DNA from: Lysobacterales bacterium
GTDB taxonomy: Bacteria; Pseudomonadota; Gammaproteobacteria; Xanthomonadales; Marinicellaceae
Direction of reading: 5' to 3'
NCBI GenBank assembly: GCA_027067055.1
Contig: JAMOMK010000088.1
Location: 1-64,000 of the forward strand
Length of the DNA: 64,000 nt
The position numbers and the translations under genes are program-made. Shown here piece by piece: positions 38,913 to 47,093 of the stretch; the first letter of the stretch is position 1; every line of letters starts with the position of its first letter. The notes under the pieces were generated by a model. That model worked only from the letters and a program-made list of their open reading frames with translations, made no database searches and was not told the DNA's origin.

Positions 38913-39320
38913 ATGAATATCAAAATAAAAGAATCAAAAGAAATTAATCAAGAAGAAGTCGTTGCACTTTATCGGGCTAATCAATGGAGTTCGGCAGATA
39001 AGCCAGATGAGTTGTTTAACGCTTTGAAAAATTCACACACGTTGGTTACTGCACGTGATGACGGAAGGCTAATTGGGCTGGCTAATGCAATTTCTGATGG
39101 TTATTTAATGGTGTATTATCCACATATGTTGGTAATGCCACAATACCAAGGTCAAGGAGTTGGACATTTGATTATGGCAAAAATGCAAGAAAAATACCGT
39201 GATTTTCACATGCAAATGTTAACTGCAGATGGAAAGGCGATTGATTTTTATCAAAAGGTGGGTTTCGAAAAGGCAGGTAAAACTCAGCCTATGTGGATTT
39301 ATAAGGGCGATGAACATTAA
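38913..39320 (+). CDS. GNAT-family N-acetyltransferase
   Basis: A 135-residue acetyltransferase with the acetyl-CoA loop MLVMPQYQGQGVGHLIMAKM (Q-G-x-G-x-G) and the C-terminal AIDFYQKVGFEKAG helix-strand typical of GNATs. It starts 5 bases after the ATPase stop, so the two are probably cotranscribed. Substrate unknown. Confidence 0.85.
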   Translation: MNIKIKESKEINQEEVVALYRANQWSSADKPDELFNALKNSHTLVTARDDGRLIGLANAISDGYLMVYYPHMLVMPQYQGQGVGHLIMAKMQEKYRDFHMQMLTADGKAIDFYQKVGFEKAGKTQPMWIYKGDEH

Positions 39321-39379
39321 TTAATGTTCATTGGAAAAGAAGTCTTGAAAAATACTTCCCAAACTTAATCACAATCAAA

Positions 39380-39385
39380 TATAAT
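39380..39385 (+). promoter_or_regulatory. -10 box of liuC, predicting a leaderless mRNA
   Basis: TATAAT, then AATCCC, then the ATG at 39392, the same spacing as before liuB. A TTCCCA at 39356-39361, 18 bases upstream, could be the -35. There is no Shine-Dalgarno. Confidence 0.6.
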
Positions 39386-39391
39386 AATCCC

Positions 39392-40192
39392 ATGAAAAAT
39401 TTCTCAATGTATAAAACCATCACAGTTGATACCGATAAACAAGGTGTCAGCTATGTGACTATGGCTCGTCCTGAAGTGCATAATGCTTTTAATGCACAGA
39501 TGATTAATGAATTAACTACAGCATTTGATGCGTTAGCTAAAAACCCTGATACCAAAGTGATTGTGTTGCAATCTGATGGTGAATCCTTTTCAGCGGGTGC
39601 TGATATTAATTGGATGAAGGATATGGTTAAGGCAACTCAGGCAGAAAACCAAGAAGATTCCTTAAAACTGGCAGCATTAATGCGTGCTATTAACTTTTGC
39701 GATAAATCTGTTATAGCAAAAGTACAAGGTTTAGCATTGGGTGGTGGTGTTGGTCTTATTGCCTGTTGTGATATTGTTATTGCCAATGAACAAGCAAGAT
39801 TCGGTTTAACCGAAGCCAAACTAGGACTGGTACCTGCTGTTATTTCCCCTTATGTGGTTGACGCCATTTCGGCACGTCATTGTCGACGATATTTTCAGAC
39901 TGCAGAAATATTTAGCGCACAAAAAGGCTATGAAATGGGTTTGTTATCCGAAATTTGCCCGATTGAAGAAATAGATGAATTGGTAGCTAGACAAATAAAA
40001 TTTTTACTCTCAACGGGGCCAAGTGCAAAATTGATTAGCAAAAAACTCGTACATTCGGTTGTCTCTCGCACCATTCCGCAACAGAAAAAACTGGACAACT
40101 ACACGACTCAAGTCATTGCCTCTGTGCGTGTGTCACCAGAAGGACAACATGGGTTGAAATCATTTTTGGATAAGAAAAAACCGAAGTGGTAG
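39392..40192 (+). CDS. liuC: Methylglutaconyl-CoA hydratase (enoyl-CoA hydratase family)
   Basis: Hydrates 3-methylglutaconyl-CoA after the carboxylase step of leucine degradation. The 266-residue crotonase fold has MARPEVHNAFNAQMI, the oxyanion-hole residues in SFSAGADINWMKDM and ALGGGVGLIACCDIVIA, and TEAKLGLVPAVISPYV, which match LiuC of Pseudomonas more closely than general hydratases. The end SFLDKKKPKW is also typical. Its stop abuts the repeat-bounded unit with the four-helix-bundle gene. Confidence 0.85.
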   Translation: MKNFSMYKTITVDTDKQGVSYVTMARPEVHNAFNAQMINELTTAFDALAKNPDTKVIVLQSDGESFSAGADINWMKDMVKATQAENQEDSLKLAALMRAINFCDKSVIAKVQGLALGGGVGLIACCDIVIANEQARFGLTEAKLGLVPAVISPYVVDAISARHCRRYFQTAEIFSAQKGYEMGLLSEICPIEEIDELVARQIKFLLSTGPSAKLISKKLVHSVVSRTIPQQKKLDNYTTQVIASVRVSPEGQHGLKSFLDKKKPKW

Positions 40193-40194
40193 GA

Positions 40195-40253
40195 TTAGGC
40201 ATCAGGTTTCAGGTGTTAGGTATCAGGTGTTAGGTATCAGGTGTTAGGTATTA
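40195..40253. repeat. 14-bp tandem repeat containing a terminal inverted repeat
   Basis: About three and a half units of TTAGGTATCAGGTG, the first varied as TTAGGCATCAGGTTTCAGGTG. Its first 21 bases (40195-40215) match in inverted form the sequence at 40636-40656 at 19 of 21 positions, so the array forms the left end of a 462-bp unit. Confidence 0.75.
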
Positions 40254-40281
40254 AGAGATGATTTTTTGGAGATGGATTATT

Positions 40282-40629
40282 ATGAGTTATAGGGATTTAG
40301 AAGTTTGGAAAAGGTCTTTGAATTTAAGTGTTTCGATTTATAGAAATTTATCATCATTAACTGATTTCGGATTCAAGAGTCAGATAACACGATCAAGTTT
40401 ATCAGTTCCATCCAATATAGCAGAAGGTTATGGTAGAGAATCAAACAAAGAATTCATTAGATTTTTATACATTGCTAAAGGTTCATGCAGTGAACTTGAG
40501 ACACAAATAATGATAGGCCAGAAAATCGAATTCATACACCCAAAGCTTGCAGACAAATGGCTCAAAGAAGCAGAAGAATTATCTGCTATGCTAGGAGGAT
40601 TGATTCAAACAAGAAAAACATTCACCTGA
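40282..40629 (+). CDS. Four-helix-bundle protein (23S rRNA intervening-sequence type)
   Basis: A 115-residue all-helical protein of PF05635: YRDLEVWKRSLNLSVSIYRN, then SQITRSSLSVPSNIAEGYGRES, FIRFLYIAKGSCSELETQI and a final helix. The SVPSNIAEG motif is diagnostic. The ATG at 40282 is preferred (GGAG 10 bases upstream) over 40258. Its stop codon TGA lies within the downstream repeat (CACCTGAAA). The family was first found in intervening sequences of 23S rRNA and is related to the Avd protein of diversity-generating retroelements. Here it lies alone between inverted repeats. Confidence 0.9.
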   Translation: MSYRDLEVWKRSLNLSVSIYRNLSSLTDFGFKSQITRSSLSVPSNIAEGYGRESNKEFIRFLYIAKGSCSELETQIMIGQKIEFIHPKLADKWLKEAEELSAMLGGLIQTRKTFT

Positions 40630-40656
40630 AACATTCACCTGAAACCTGAAACCTAA
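40623..40656. repeat. Right inverted repeat of the four-helix-bundle unit
   Basis: CACCTGAAAC-type repeats ending CTGAAACCTGAAACCTAA. On the minus strand it begins TTAGGTTTCAGGTTTCAGGT, pairing with 40195-40215. Confidence 0.75.
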
Positions 40657-40775
40657 GTTATTTTAAACTTTTTATTGATTTTAATGTCTTTAATCCCTAT
40701 ATAATTTAAACTAAAAGATAATTTCTCTCATCATACGTCATTCACTAGTCTATAAAAAGTGTAACGCATATGGCA

Positions 40776-40802
40776 GTAGATTCCCACTTTCGCGGGAATG
40801 AC
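40776..40802. repeat. REP-like palindrome, family 2 (inverted copy)
   Basis: GTAGATTCCCACTTTCGCGG followed by GAATGAC; on the minus strand it reads GTCATTCCCGCGAAAGTGGG, then AATC. Same family as 33566-33589. Confidence 0.6.
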
Positions 40803-40846
40803 GAGATGGGCGTTATAACTAAAAACCTAATTACTTGAGATTTATT

Positions 40847-41452
40847 ATGAAAAAAATACTAGCCTTATTATTACTATGTACTGGACTAACCGCATTTGCC
40901 GCACCTGTTTTGATTAAAATGGAAACCAACCGTGGCGATATTGTGCTTGAATTGTATGCTGATAAAGCGCCACTTTCTGTTGCTAACTTTGTTCAGTATG
41001 TAAAAGAAGGCTATTATGATGGCACAATTTTCCACCGTGTTATCAGCACTTTTATGATTCAAGGGGGTGGTTTTGATGAAGATTTAGTGCGTAAAATCAC
41101 ACGTGATCCTATTAAAAACGAGGCATCAAATGGTTTGAAAAATTTGCGCGGTACTATCGCTATGGCACGGTTACCTTCACCTCATTCAGCAACGGGGCAG
41201 TTTTTTATTAATGTACAAGATAATCCTTCTCTAGATTTTACTAGTGAAGATAATGGCCGTACATGGGGATATGCTGTATTTGGAAAGGTTGTTCAAGGAT
41301 TGGATGTTGTTGATGAAATTCGTTTTACACAGACAGGGCCTAATCCTCCATTTCCTAGTGATGTACCAATCAAGACAATGTTAATTAAAAAAGTATCAGT
41401 TATTGATAAAATGCCTGAAGCAAAAAAAGTTGAAGACCAGCCAGTAAAGTAA
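40847..41452 (+). CDS. Periplasmic peptidyl-prolyl cis-trans isomerase (cyclophilin)
   Basis: A 201-residue cyclophilin with a signal peptide (KKILALLLLCTGLTAFA). The core TNRGDIVLELYADKAPLSVANFVQYVKEGYYDGTIFHRVISTFMIQGGGF matches PpiA/PpiB, with the catalytic arginine in FHRV, and ATGQFFINVQDN follows. It helps fold proteins in the periplasm. ATG 40847 is preferred over an upstream TTG because the signal peptide begins there. lpxH starts one base after its stop. Confidence 0.92.
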   Translation: MKKILALLLLCTGLTAFAAPVLIKMETNRGDIVLELYADKAPLSVANFVQYVKEGYYDGTIFHRVISTFMIQGGGFDEDLVRKITRDPIKNEASNGLKNLRGTIAMARLPSPHSATGQFFINVQDNPSLDFTSEDNGRTWGYAVFGKVVQGLDVVDEIRFTQTGPNPPFPSDVPIKTMLIKKVSVIDKMPEAKKVEDQPVK

Positions 41453-41453
41453 G

Positions 41454-42167
41454 TTGAAAGATTTATTTATTGCTGATTTACACCTCAATGATAATCAGCC
41501 AGAGATTTACCACAGGTTTAAAGCTTTTTTAGACAACAAAGCCCGAAATGCTCGGGCTTTGTATATTTTGGGAGATTTGTTTGAATATTATCTTGGCGAT
41601 GATGCAAAAGTTGGTGTTATTGAACAAGTCGCGATAGATTTGGATGAGTTGACTGATAAATACCACACGAAATGCTTTTTTATGGCGGGTAATAGAGATT
41701 TTCTCTTAGGTAATAATTTTAATAAAAACCTTGTGTTGCTTGATGACCCCAGTTTAATCAAACTAGATGGTCAAAAATTAATTTTGACTCATGCGGATGC
41801 TTTGTGTACAGATGATGTTGAATACCAGAAAGTGAGACGGCAATTACGTGACCCAAAATGGCAAACATGGTTTTTAAATCAATCCATTCCTGAGCGCATT
41901 GAGTTTGCTCAAAAAGCACGAATGCAATCGCAACAACACACACAAACAGCCGATACACAAATTATGGATGTTAATCAGCAAGCTGTTGATGATTTATTTA
42001 ATCAATATAATGCCACATTAATGTTACATGGGCACACTCATCGCCCTGGATTTCATCAAACACAAACAGGAAATAAAAGCAGGCAAAGAATGGTCTTAGG
42101 TGATTGGCACTACCAATGTTCGACTATCGAACACTTTAAAGGTAGTTTTAAGCTTGTCACTAATTAA
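41454..42167 (+). CDS. lpxH: UDP-2,3-diacylglucosamine diphosphatase
   Basis: Cleaves UDP-2,3-diacylglucosamine to lipid X in lipid A synthesis. The 237-residue metallophosphoesterase carries all metal motifs: DLHLNDNQPE, LGDLFEYYLGDD, AGNRDFLLG, LTHADALC and HGHTHRPG. The start is a TTG at 41454, directly after the cyclophilin stop, and gives MKDLFIADLHL, the normal N-terminus. ppi-lpxH pairing is seen in many gammaproteobacteria. Confidence 0.96.
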   Translation: MKDLFIADLHLNDNQPEIYHRFKAFLDNKARNARALYILGDLFEYYLGDDAKVGVIEQVAIDLDELTDKYHTKCFFMAGNRDFLLGNNFNKNLVLLDDPSLIKLDGQKLILTHADALCTDDVEYQKVRRQLRDPKWQTWFLNQSIPERIEFAQKARMQSQQHTQTADTQIMDVNQQAVDDLFNQYNATLMLHGHTHRPGFHQTQTGNKSRQRMVLGDWHYQCSTIEHFKGSFKLVTN

Positions 42168-42279
42168 GGAGTACCATTAAGGTTTGCAACAATATTTTAA
42201 CTTAAGGGGTGATATTTAGTGTCACATGTATGGTAAAATGTTGCGCTATTAAATTCATACAAATATCCAGAGGAAAACT

Positions 42280-43758
42280 ATGTCAATATTAGAGAAATTG
42301 AATACTATTCGAGCCGCTCAAGGTGGCGTGTTAACAAAGGGTTTAAGCGATGATGTTATTGCTAATTTTCTACAACTTGATTCTGCATTAACTGTTGCCA
42401 TTGAAAATGCCTACGATAGTTATTTAACAATAAAACAAGAATTTTCTGAATTGATTGATATGGATGAGTCAACTCAAATGAAGACTGTTCAAGAAGATTA
42501 CATAAACTTTTATTCTGAAGATGCAATCAATCCTTACGTTTCACTTGGAGGCAAAGGCGCTTGGTTAATTACTTTGAAAGGTGCAGTATTACACGATAAT
42601 GGCGGCTATGGAATGTTGGGTGCTGGTCATGCTCCTGATTTTGTTTTGGAAGCGATGAGCCGCCCTCATGTGATGGCAAATATTATGACGCCTTCTTATT
42701 TACAAATGAAACTCAGTAAAGCAATAAAACGCGAAGTCGGTCATTCGCAAGGATCTTGCCCTTTTGATAAATTCTTATGCATGAACTCAGGTTCAGAAGC
42801 AGTAACAGTTGCGGCACGTATATCTGATATTAATGCTAAAAATATGACAGCACCTGGTGCTCGTCACGAAGGCAAAGAAATTAAAATAATGGCACTTAAA
42901 GGTGCTTTTCATGGACGTACCGATAGACCTGCTCAGTATTCTGATTCATCATTACCTAGTTACCGTAAAAACTGTGCATCATTTGCTGCGCGTGATAATT
43001 TAATTACCATTGCTATTAATGATGTTGCAGCACTTGAAGCGGCATTTGCTCAAGTAGATGCTGACAATATCTTTATTGAATCTTTCTTTATGGAACCAGT
43101 AATGGGTGAAGGTAATCCAGGTATGGGAATCACAAGAGAGTTTTATGAAACAGCAAGAAGATTAACTAAAGAACGTGGCACATTGTTTTTAATTGATTCA
43201 ATACAAGCAGGACTGCGTGCTCAAGGGTGTTTATCAATTGTGGATTACCAAGGTTTTGCTGGAATCGAAGCTCCAGATATGGAAACTTATTCTAAAGCAC
43301 TTAATGCAGGACATTATCCATTGTCTGTATTGGCAATGTCACCAACCACGGCAAAAATGTACGTCAAAGGCGTTTATGGCAATACCATGACGACTAATCC
43401 AAAAGCGATGGATGTTGCTTGTGAGGTGTTGGCACGGGTTGATGATGACTTTAGGTCAAATATTTTAGAACGTGGTAAAGAATTTGTTGAAAAGCTTAAC
43501 GGTTTACAAGAAAAATTAGATGGCAAAGTCACTAATGTCCAAGGAACAGGGTTGTTGTTTTCATGTGAGCTTTCTAACGAATTTAAAGCCTACGGAACTG
43601 ATTCAATAGAAGAATTTATGCGTTATAATGGTGTTGGTGTGATTCATGGTGGAGAAAATTCTTTGCGCTTTACACCGCATTTTTCTATTACTTCAGCTGA
43701 AGTGGATTTAATCATTGATGCAGTTGAATATGCGATTTTAAATGGTCCAAGCCGATAA
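42280..43758 (+). CDS. Class III pyridoxal-phosphate aminotransferase
   Basis: A 492-residue PLP enzyme. Substrate and cofactor motifs: NSGSEAVTVAARI, ALKGAFHGRTDRPAQYSDSS, a Lys in METYSKALNAGHYPLSVL (Lys339) and GVYGNTMTTNPKAMDVACEVL. The fold is that of the ornithine/lysine aminotransferase group, but the long N-terminus and the wording SKALNAG rather than SKxxGGG suggest a separate subgroup; the substrate cannot be named. AGAGGAAA gives a strong ribosome site. A small charged gene follows 10 bases later. Confidence 0.85.
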   Translation: MSILEKLNTIRAAQGGVLTKGLSDDVIANFLQLDSALTVAIENAYDSYLTIKQEFSELIDMDESTQMKTVQEDYINFYSEDAINPYVSLGGKGAWLITLKGAVLHDNGGYGMLGAGHAPDFVLEAMSRPHVMANIMTPSYLQMKLSKAIKREVGHSQGSCPFDKFLCMNSGSEAVTVAARISDINAKNMTAPGARHEGKEIKIMALKGAFHGRTDRPAQYSDSSLPSYRKNCASFAARDNLITIAINDVAALEAAFAQVDADNIFIESFFMEPVMGEGNPGMGITREFYETARRLTKERGTLFLIDSIQAGLRAQGCLSIVDYQGFAGIEAPDMETYSKALNAGHYPLSVLAMSPTTAKMYVKGVYGNTMTTNPKAMDVACEVLARVDDDFRSNILERGKEFVEKLNGLQEKLDGKVTNVQGTGLLFSCELSNEFKAYGTDSIEEFMRYNGVGVIHGGENSLRFTPHFSITSAEVDLIIDAVEYAILNGPSR

Positions 43759-43768
43759 ATAGAGAAAG

Positions 43769-44005
43769 ATGATGACTGATAAGGATAAGAATCAAACTGA
43801 AATAGAAAATGCTGAACGACGCAAAACTGAGCGTCGTTTACAAGACTTACCTGATGATGTTGTAAATAGAAGAAAAAATAAAGACCGAAGAGTCAAAGAT
43901 GAAGAGATAGACTTTGATAATCAACGTAAAGAGCAAAGGCGAAAACCTATTGTTGGTGTTGATATTGAAGAAAGAAGAAAAGCTGATAGACGAAAAGATA
44001 AATAA
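43769..44005 (+). CDS. Small arginine/lysine-rich repeat protein
   Basis: A 78-residue, highly charged protein with four spaced copies of an R-R/K-x-x-x-R-R motif: AERRKTERRL, NRRKNKDRRV, NQRKEQRRK and ERRKADRRK. There is no cysteine, and the chain is probably disordered. It lies between the aminotransferase and asnS on the same strand. I do not know a family; nucleic-acid binding is possible from composition only. The antisense frame (43847-44200) is a shadow. Confidence 0.6.
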   Translation: MMTDKDKNQTEIENAERRKTERRLQDLPDDVVNRRKNKDRRVKDEEIDFDNQRKEQRRKPIVGVDIEERRKADRRKDK

Positions 44006-44042
44006 TCTTTGGTTAAAATCAAAAGAATAACTGGAAAATAAT

Positions 44043-45449
44043 ATGACTAAATGTGTTGATATAACAATCAAACAAGCACTAACGGGCGAAATCGCCTTCG
44101 ATACTGATGTAACGATTAAGGGTTGGGTGCGAAATCGCCGTGATTCTAAAGCAGGATTTTCATTCATCGTCATGCATGATGGGTCATGTTTTGATGGCAT
44201 ACAGGTGATCGCTGATAATACATTGGATAATTATGACGATGAAATTAAACATTTAACAACAGGATGTTCAGCTATAATTACTGGAAAACTAGTAAAATCT
44301 GGTGGGCAGCAACCCTGTGAAATCCAGGCCTATAGCGTTGAAGTTGCTGGTATGGTTGAAGATCCAGAGACCTATCCTGTTCAACCCAAACGACACACTA
44401 TGGAATTTTTACGAACGGTTGCTCATTTACGTCCACGCACCAATACTTTTAGTGCAATGACACGGGTACGAAATACTTTAGCTCAAGCTGTGCATCGTTT
44501 TTTTCATGAAAGAGGTTATTGCTGGATAAGTACACCTATCATTACAGCCAGTGATTGTGAAGGAGCGGGCGATATGTTTCGCGTGACACAATTGGATTTA
44601 GCCAATATACCGATGACTGATAAAGGCGATGTTGATTTTTCCAAAGATTTTTTTGGTAGTGAAACCTATCTAACTGTTTCAGGGCAGTTAAATGTTGAAA
44701 CTCATGCTTTGGCCTTGTCAAAAGTGTATACCTTTGGGCCAACTTTTAGAGCAGAAAACTCCAATACCACTCGTCATTTGGCTGAATTTTGGATGATTGA
44801 ACCAGAAGTGGCATTTAATGATTTAAATGACAATGCAGATTTGGCAGAAGACTTTTTGAAGTATGTTTTCAAAGCAGTGTTGGATGAAAATGCCGATGAC
44901 ATGCAATTCTTTGATAAATTCGTACAAAAAGGCGTGATTGAACGTCTTGAGTCATTTCAAACAGATTCTTTTGCTCGAATTAATTATACTGATGCCATTG
45001 AAGTACTTGAAAATTGCGGTAAGAAGTTTGAATTTCAAGTCGAGTGGGGTATTGATTTGCAAACTGAACACGAACGTTATTTAACCGAAGAGCATTTCAA
45101 AAAGCCAACAGTTATCATGAATTACCCTAAATCTATTAAGCCATTTTACATGCATTGCAATGATGATGGTAAAACCGTTGCTGCTATGGATGTTTTGGTT
45201 CCTGGAATTGGAGAGTTAATAGGTGGTTCTCAGCGCGAAGCTCGCCTTGATGTGCTCATTGAGCGCATGAAAGAACATGACTTAGATTTAGAAACGTATA
45301 AATGGTATATTGATTTACGTCGTTATGGCTCTGTTCCTCATGCTGGTTTTGGCTTAGGTTTTGAGCGATTGGTTAGTTATGTCACAGGTATTCAAAACAT
45401 TCGTGATGTCATAGCCTTCCCAAGAACACCAGGCAATGCGAAGTTTTAA
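44043..45449 (+). CDS. asnS: Asparaginyl-tRNA synthetase
   Basis: A class IIb synthetase of 468 residues: an OB-fold anticodon domain ([27 protein letters not shown]), then class II motif 2 [25 protein letters not shown] and motif 3 [15 protein letters not shown]. The AEFWMIEPE and the absence of an aspartate-specific insertion identify AsnRS rather than AspRS. Its presence means asparagine tRNA is charged directly. Confidence 0.97.
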   Translation: MTKCVDITIKQALTGEIAFDTDVTIKGWVRNRRDSKAGFSFIVMHDGSCFDGIQVIADNTLDNYDDEIKHLTTGCSAIITGKLVKSGGQQPCEIQAYSVEVAGMVEDPETYPVQPKRHTMEFLRTVAHLRPRTNTFSAMTRVRNTLAQAVHRFFHERGYCWISTPIITASDCEGAGDMFRVTQLDLANIPMTDKGDVDFSKDFFGSETYLTVSGQLNVETHALALSKVYTFGPTFRAENSNTTRHLAEFWMIEPEVAFNDLNDNADLAEDFLKYVFKAVLDENADDMQFFDKFVQKGVIERLESFQTDSFARINYTDAIEVLENCGKKFEFQVEWGIDLQTEHERYLTEEHFKKPTVIMNYPKSIKPFYMHCNDDGKTVAAMDVLVPGIGELIGGSQREARLDVLIERMKEHDLDLETYKWYIDLRRYGSVPHAGFGLGFERLVSYVTGIQNIRDVIAFPRTPGNAKF

Positions 45450-45451
45450 AA

Positions 45452-45757
45452 ATGATTGCTCGAATTTGGCACGGCACGACAAAATTATCTGATAAAGATG
45501 AATACACACAGTTTATGCAAGAAAAAGCTGTGCCCGATTATAAAAGCACAAAAGGATTTGTGAAATTATCTTTTTTGAGTCATATTGTTGGTGAGATAGC
45601 CCATTTTACGCTTATCACCTATTGGGAAAATCTCGAAGTAATCAAAAATTTTGCAGGTGATGACTATGAAACACCAAAGTATTACGAAAAAGATAAACAG
45701 TTCCTGCTAGAATTTGAAGACAAGGTTATTCATTACGAAGTCTTTGCGGACGAATGA
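45452..45757 (+). CDS. Dimeric alpha-beta-barrel (ABM-like) protein
   Basis: A 101-residue protein with the ferredoxin-like pattern of antibiotic-biosynthesis-monooxygenase-type proteins: MIARIWHGTTKLSDKDEYTQFMQEKAVPDYKSTKGFV, and ITYWENLEVIKNFAGDD. It starts two bases after asnS and runs into a VOC-family gene, so the three plus the DUF1207 gene may form one transcript. Function unknown. Confidence 0.75.
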   Translation: MIARIWHGTTKLSDKDEYTQFMQEKAVPDYKSTKGFVKLSFLSHIVGEIAHFTLITYWENLEVIKNFAGDDYETPKYYEKDKQFLLEFEDKVIHYEVFADE

Positions 45758-45768
45758 AATAAACAGCT

Positions 45769-46143
45769 ATGAAGATACAGTTTAATCGACTTAATCATAT
45801 TCAAATTTGTATTCCTACAGGTGAAGAGGATAGAGGTCGTGAGTTTTATTGCGGTATTTTGGGTTTAGAAGAGATAGAAAAGCCAGACATTCTTAAAGCA
45901 AATGGTGGGTTTTGGTTGCAACTCAATGACATTCAGATACATATAGGAACAGAAGAACTACAAGGCGTTTCTAAAAGGCATCCTGCTTTTGAAGTTGAAG
46001 AGATAGAAAAAGTGAGAGCCTATTTATTAAGCCATAATATCCGTATAAAAGAAGACCAACCCATTCCTAAATTTTATCGATTGTCCTTTTTTGATTATTG
46101 GGATAACCGCATCGAATTGATGCAAAAAATCACAAAGTTATGA
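45769..46143 (+). CDS. VOC/glyoxalase-family protein
   Basis: A 124-residue single vicinal-oxygen-chelate domain: FNRLNHIQICIPTGEEDRGREFYCGILGL...GGFWLQLNDIQIHIG...HPAFEVEEIEKVRAYL...FFDYWDNRIELMQ. Metal ligands (His in LNHIQI, Glu in RIELMQ) are present. The substrate is unknown. It overlaps the next gene by ATGA. Confidence 0.85.
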   Translation: MKIQFNRLNHIQICIPTGEEDRGREFYCGILGLEEIEKPDILKANGGFWLQLNDIQIHIGTEELQGVSKRHPAFEVEEIEKVRAYLLSHNIRIKEDQPIPKFYRLSFFDYWDNRIELMQKITKL

Positions 46144-47084
46144 ATAAATTAATTGTTTCAAGCGCCTTGTTGTTTTCCTTTAGTGGATACACGCAACAAG
46201 CTTCGACACAACAAGCCTTAAACCTCTGTCGAGAAATTAGCAATCAACAAGAGCGTTTAGAATGTTACGACGTTATTAATACTCCTGTCCAAAAACAAGA
46301 AAACAAAGAACTTGCCAATAAAATTGGAGAGTTTCGTATGTCGGCATTGCTTGCTGATTTGGAAGAGCCGCGTATCTTTACAACTTTTGGTCGTATGGAC
46401 TTTCTAGGGAAAGAAATCAATGCCGTTTTGTTGGGTGTTGGTACCCGATTGAAACTCAAGACTTTTGATATTTTGGAATACCAAAAATCAATTGACTTTA
46501 ATTTGATTGGATTAGTTAAATCACAATTTGATGTCAACGAAATAGATACCCGCAATAACCGAGGTGGTGCACTTATTAATACGGACTTCATGATTGGTGC
46601 AGAGTTGGTTAAAAATACTAAGCGAGGAAATTTTCGACTGAAATATACTCATAGAAGCACGCATTTAGGTGATGAATTTCTCATTGATAATCCATCCTAT
46701 CTTGATAATCGACTTAATCTATCTTATGAAACCATCGATCTATTGGCTTATCGAAACATGAACCAATGGGGGACATATGCGGGTGGAAGTTTTATTGTTC
46801 GTTCTGAACCTGGCTCACTTGATAAGTTTCAGTTTCAGGCTGGCGTACAATTTAGAGGCAATCAATACCGTTGGTTTAATCCACTCTTTGGCTTGGATAT
46901 AAAGTCATGGCAAGCATCAGATTGGCAGCCCAACATTAGTTTTAAAGCCGGTGTTGAGTATACTGGATTTTTTGATAGACCTTTACAACTTTTGTTTGAA
47001 TACTATGATGGAAAATCACCTTATGGCCAGTTTATTAATGATGATTTTTCATTTTACGGTTTATCTGTTAATCATTATTGGTGA
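46140..47084 (+). CDS. DUF1207-type outer-membrane protein
   Basis: A 314-residue exported protein. After a weak signal (SALLFSFSGYTQQA) and a short helical part with two cysteines (LCREI...RLECYD) comes a beta-barrel-like domain. It includes FRLKYTHRSTHLGDEFL..., NRLNLSYETIDLLA and GVQFRGNQYRWF and ends in SVNHYW, an aromatic C-terminus typical of outer-membrane barrels. The 'HRSSHLGDE' motif fits DUF1207 (PF06727). No known function. Confidence 0.7.
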   Translation: MNKLIVSSALLFSFSGYTQQASTQQALNLCREISNQQERLECYDVINTPVQKQENKELANKIGEFRMSALLADLEEPRIFTTFGRMDFLGKEINAVLLGVGTRLKLKTFDILEYQKSIDFNLIGLVKSQFDVNEIDTRNNRGGALINTDFMIGAELVKNTKRGNFRLKYTHRSTHLGDEFLIDNPSYLDNRLNLSYETIDLLAYRNMNQWGTYAGGSFIVRSEPGSLDKFQFQAGVQFRGNQYRWFNPLFGLDIKSWQASDWQPNISFKAGVEYTGFFDRPLQLLFEYYDGKSPYGQFINDDFSFYGLSVNHYW

Positions 47085-47093
47085 TAGGAATAA

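Noticed and set aside
40195-40253. Tandem 14-bp repeats resembling a tiny CRISPR array
   Set aside because: Units are contiguous with no spacers and no cas genes nearby; they form the end of an inverted-repeat unit.
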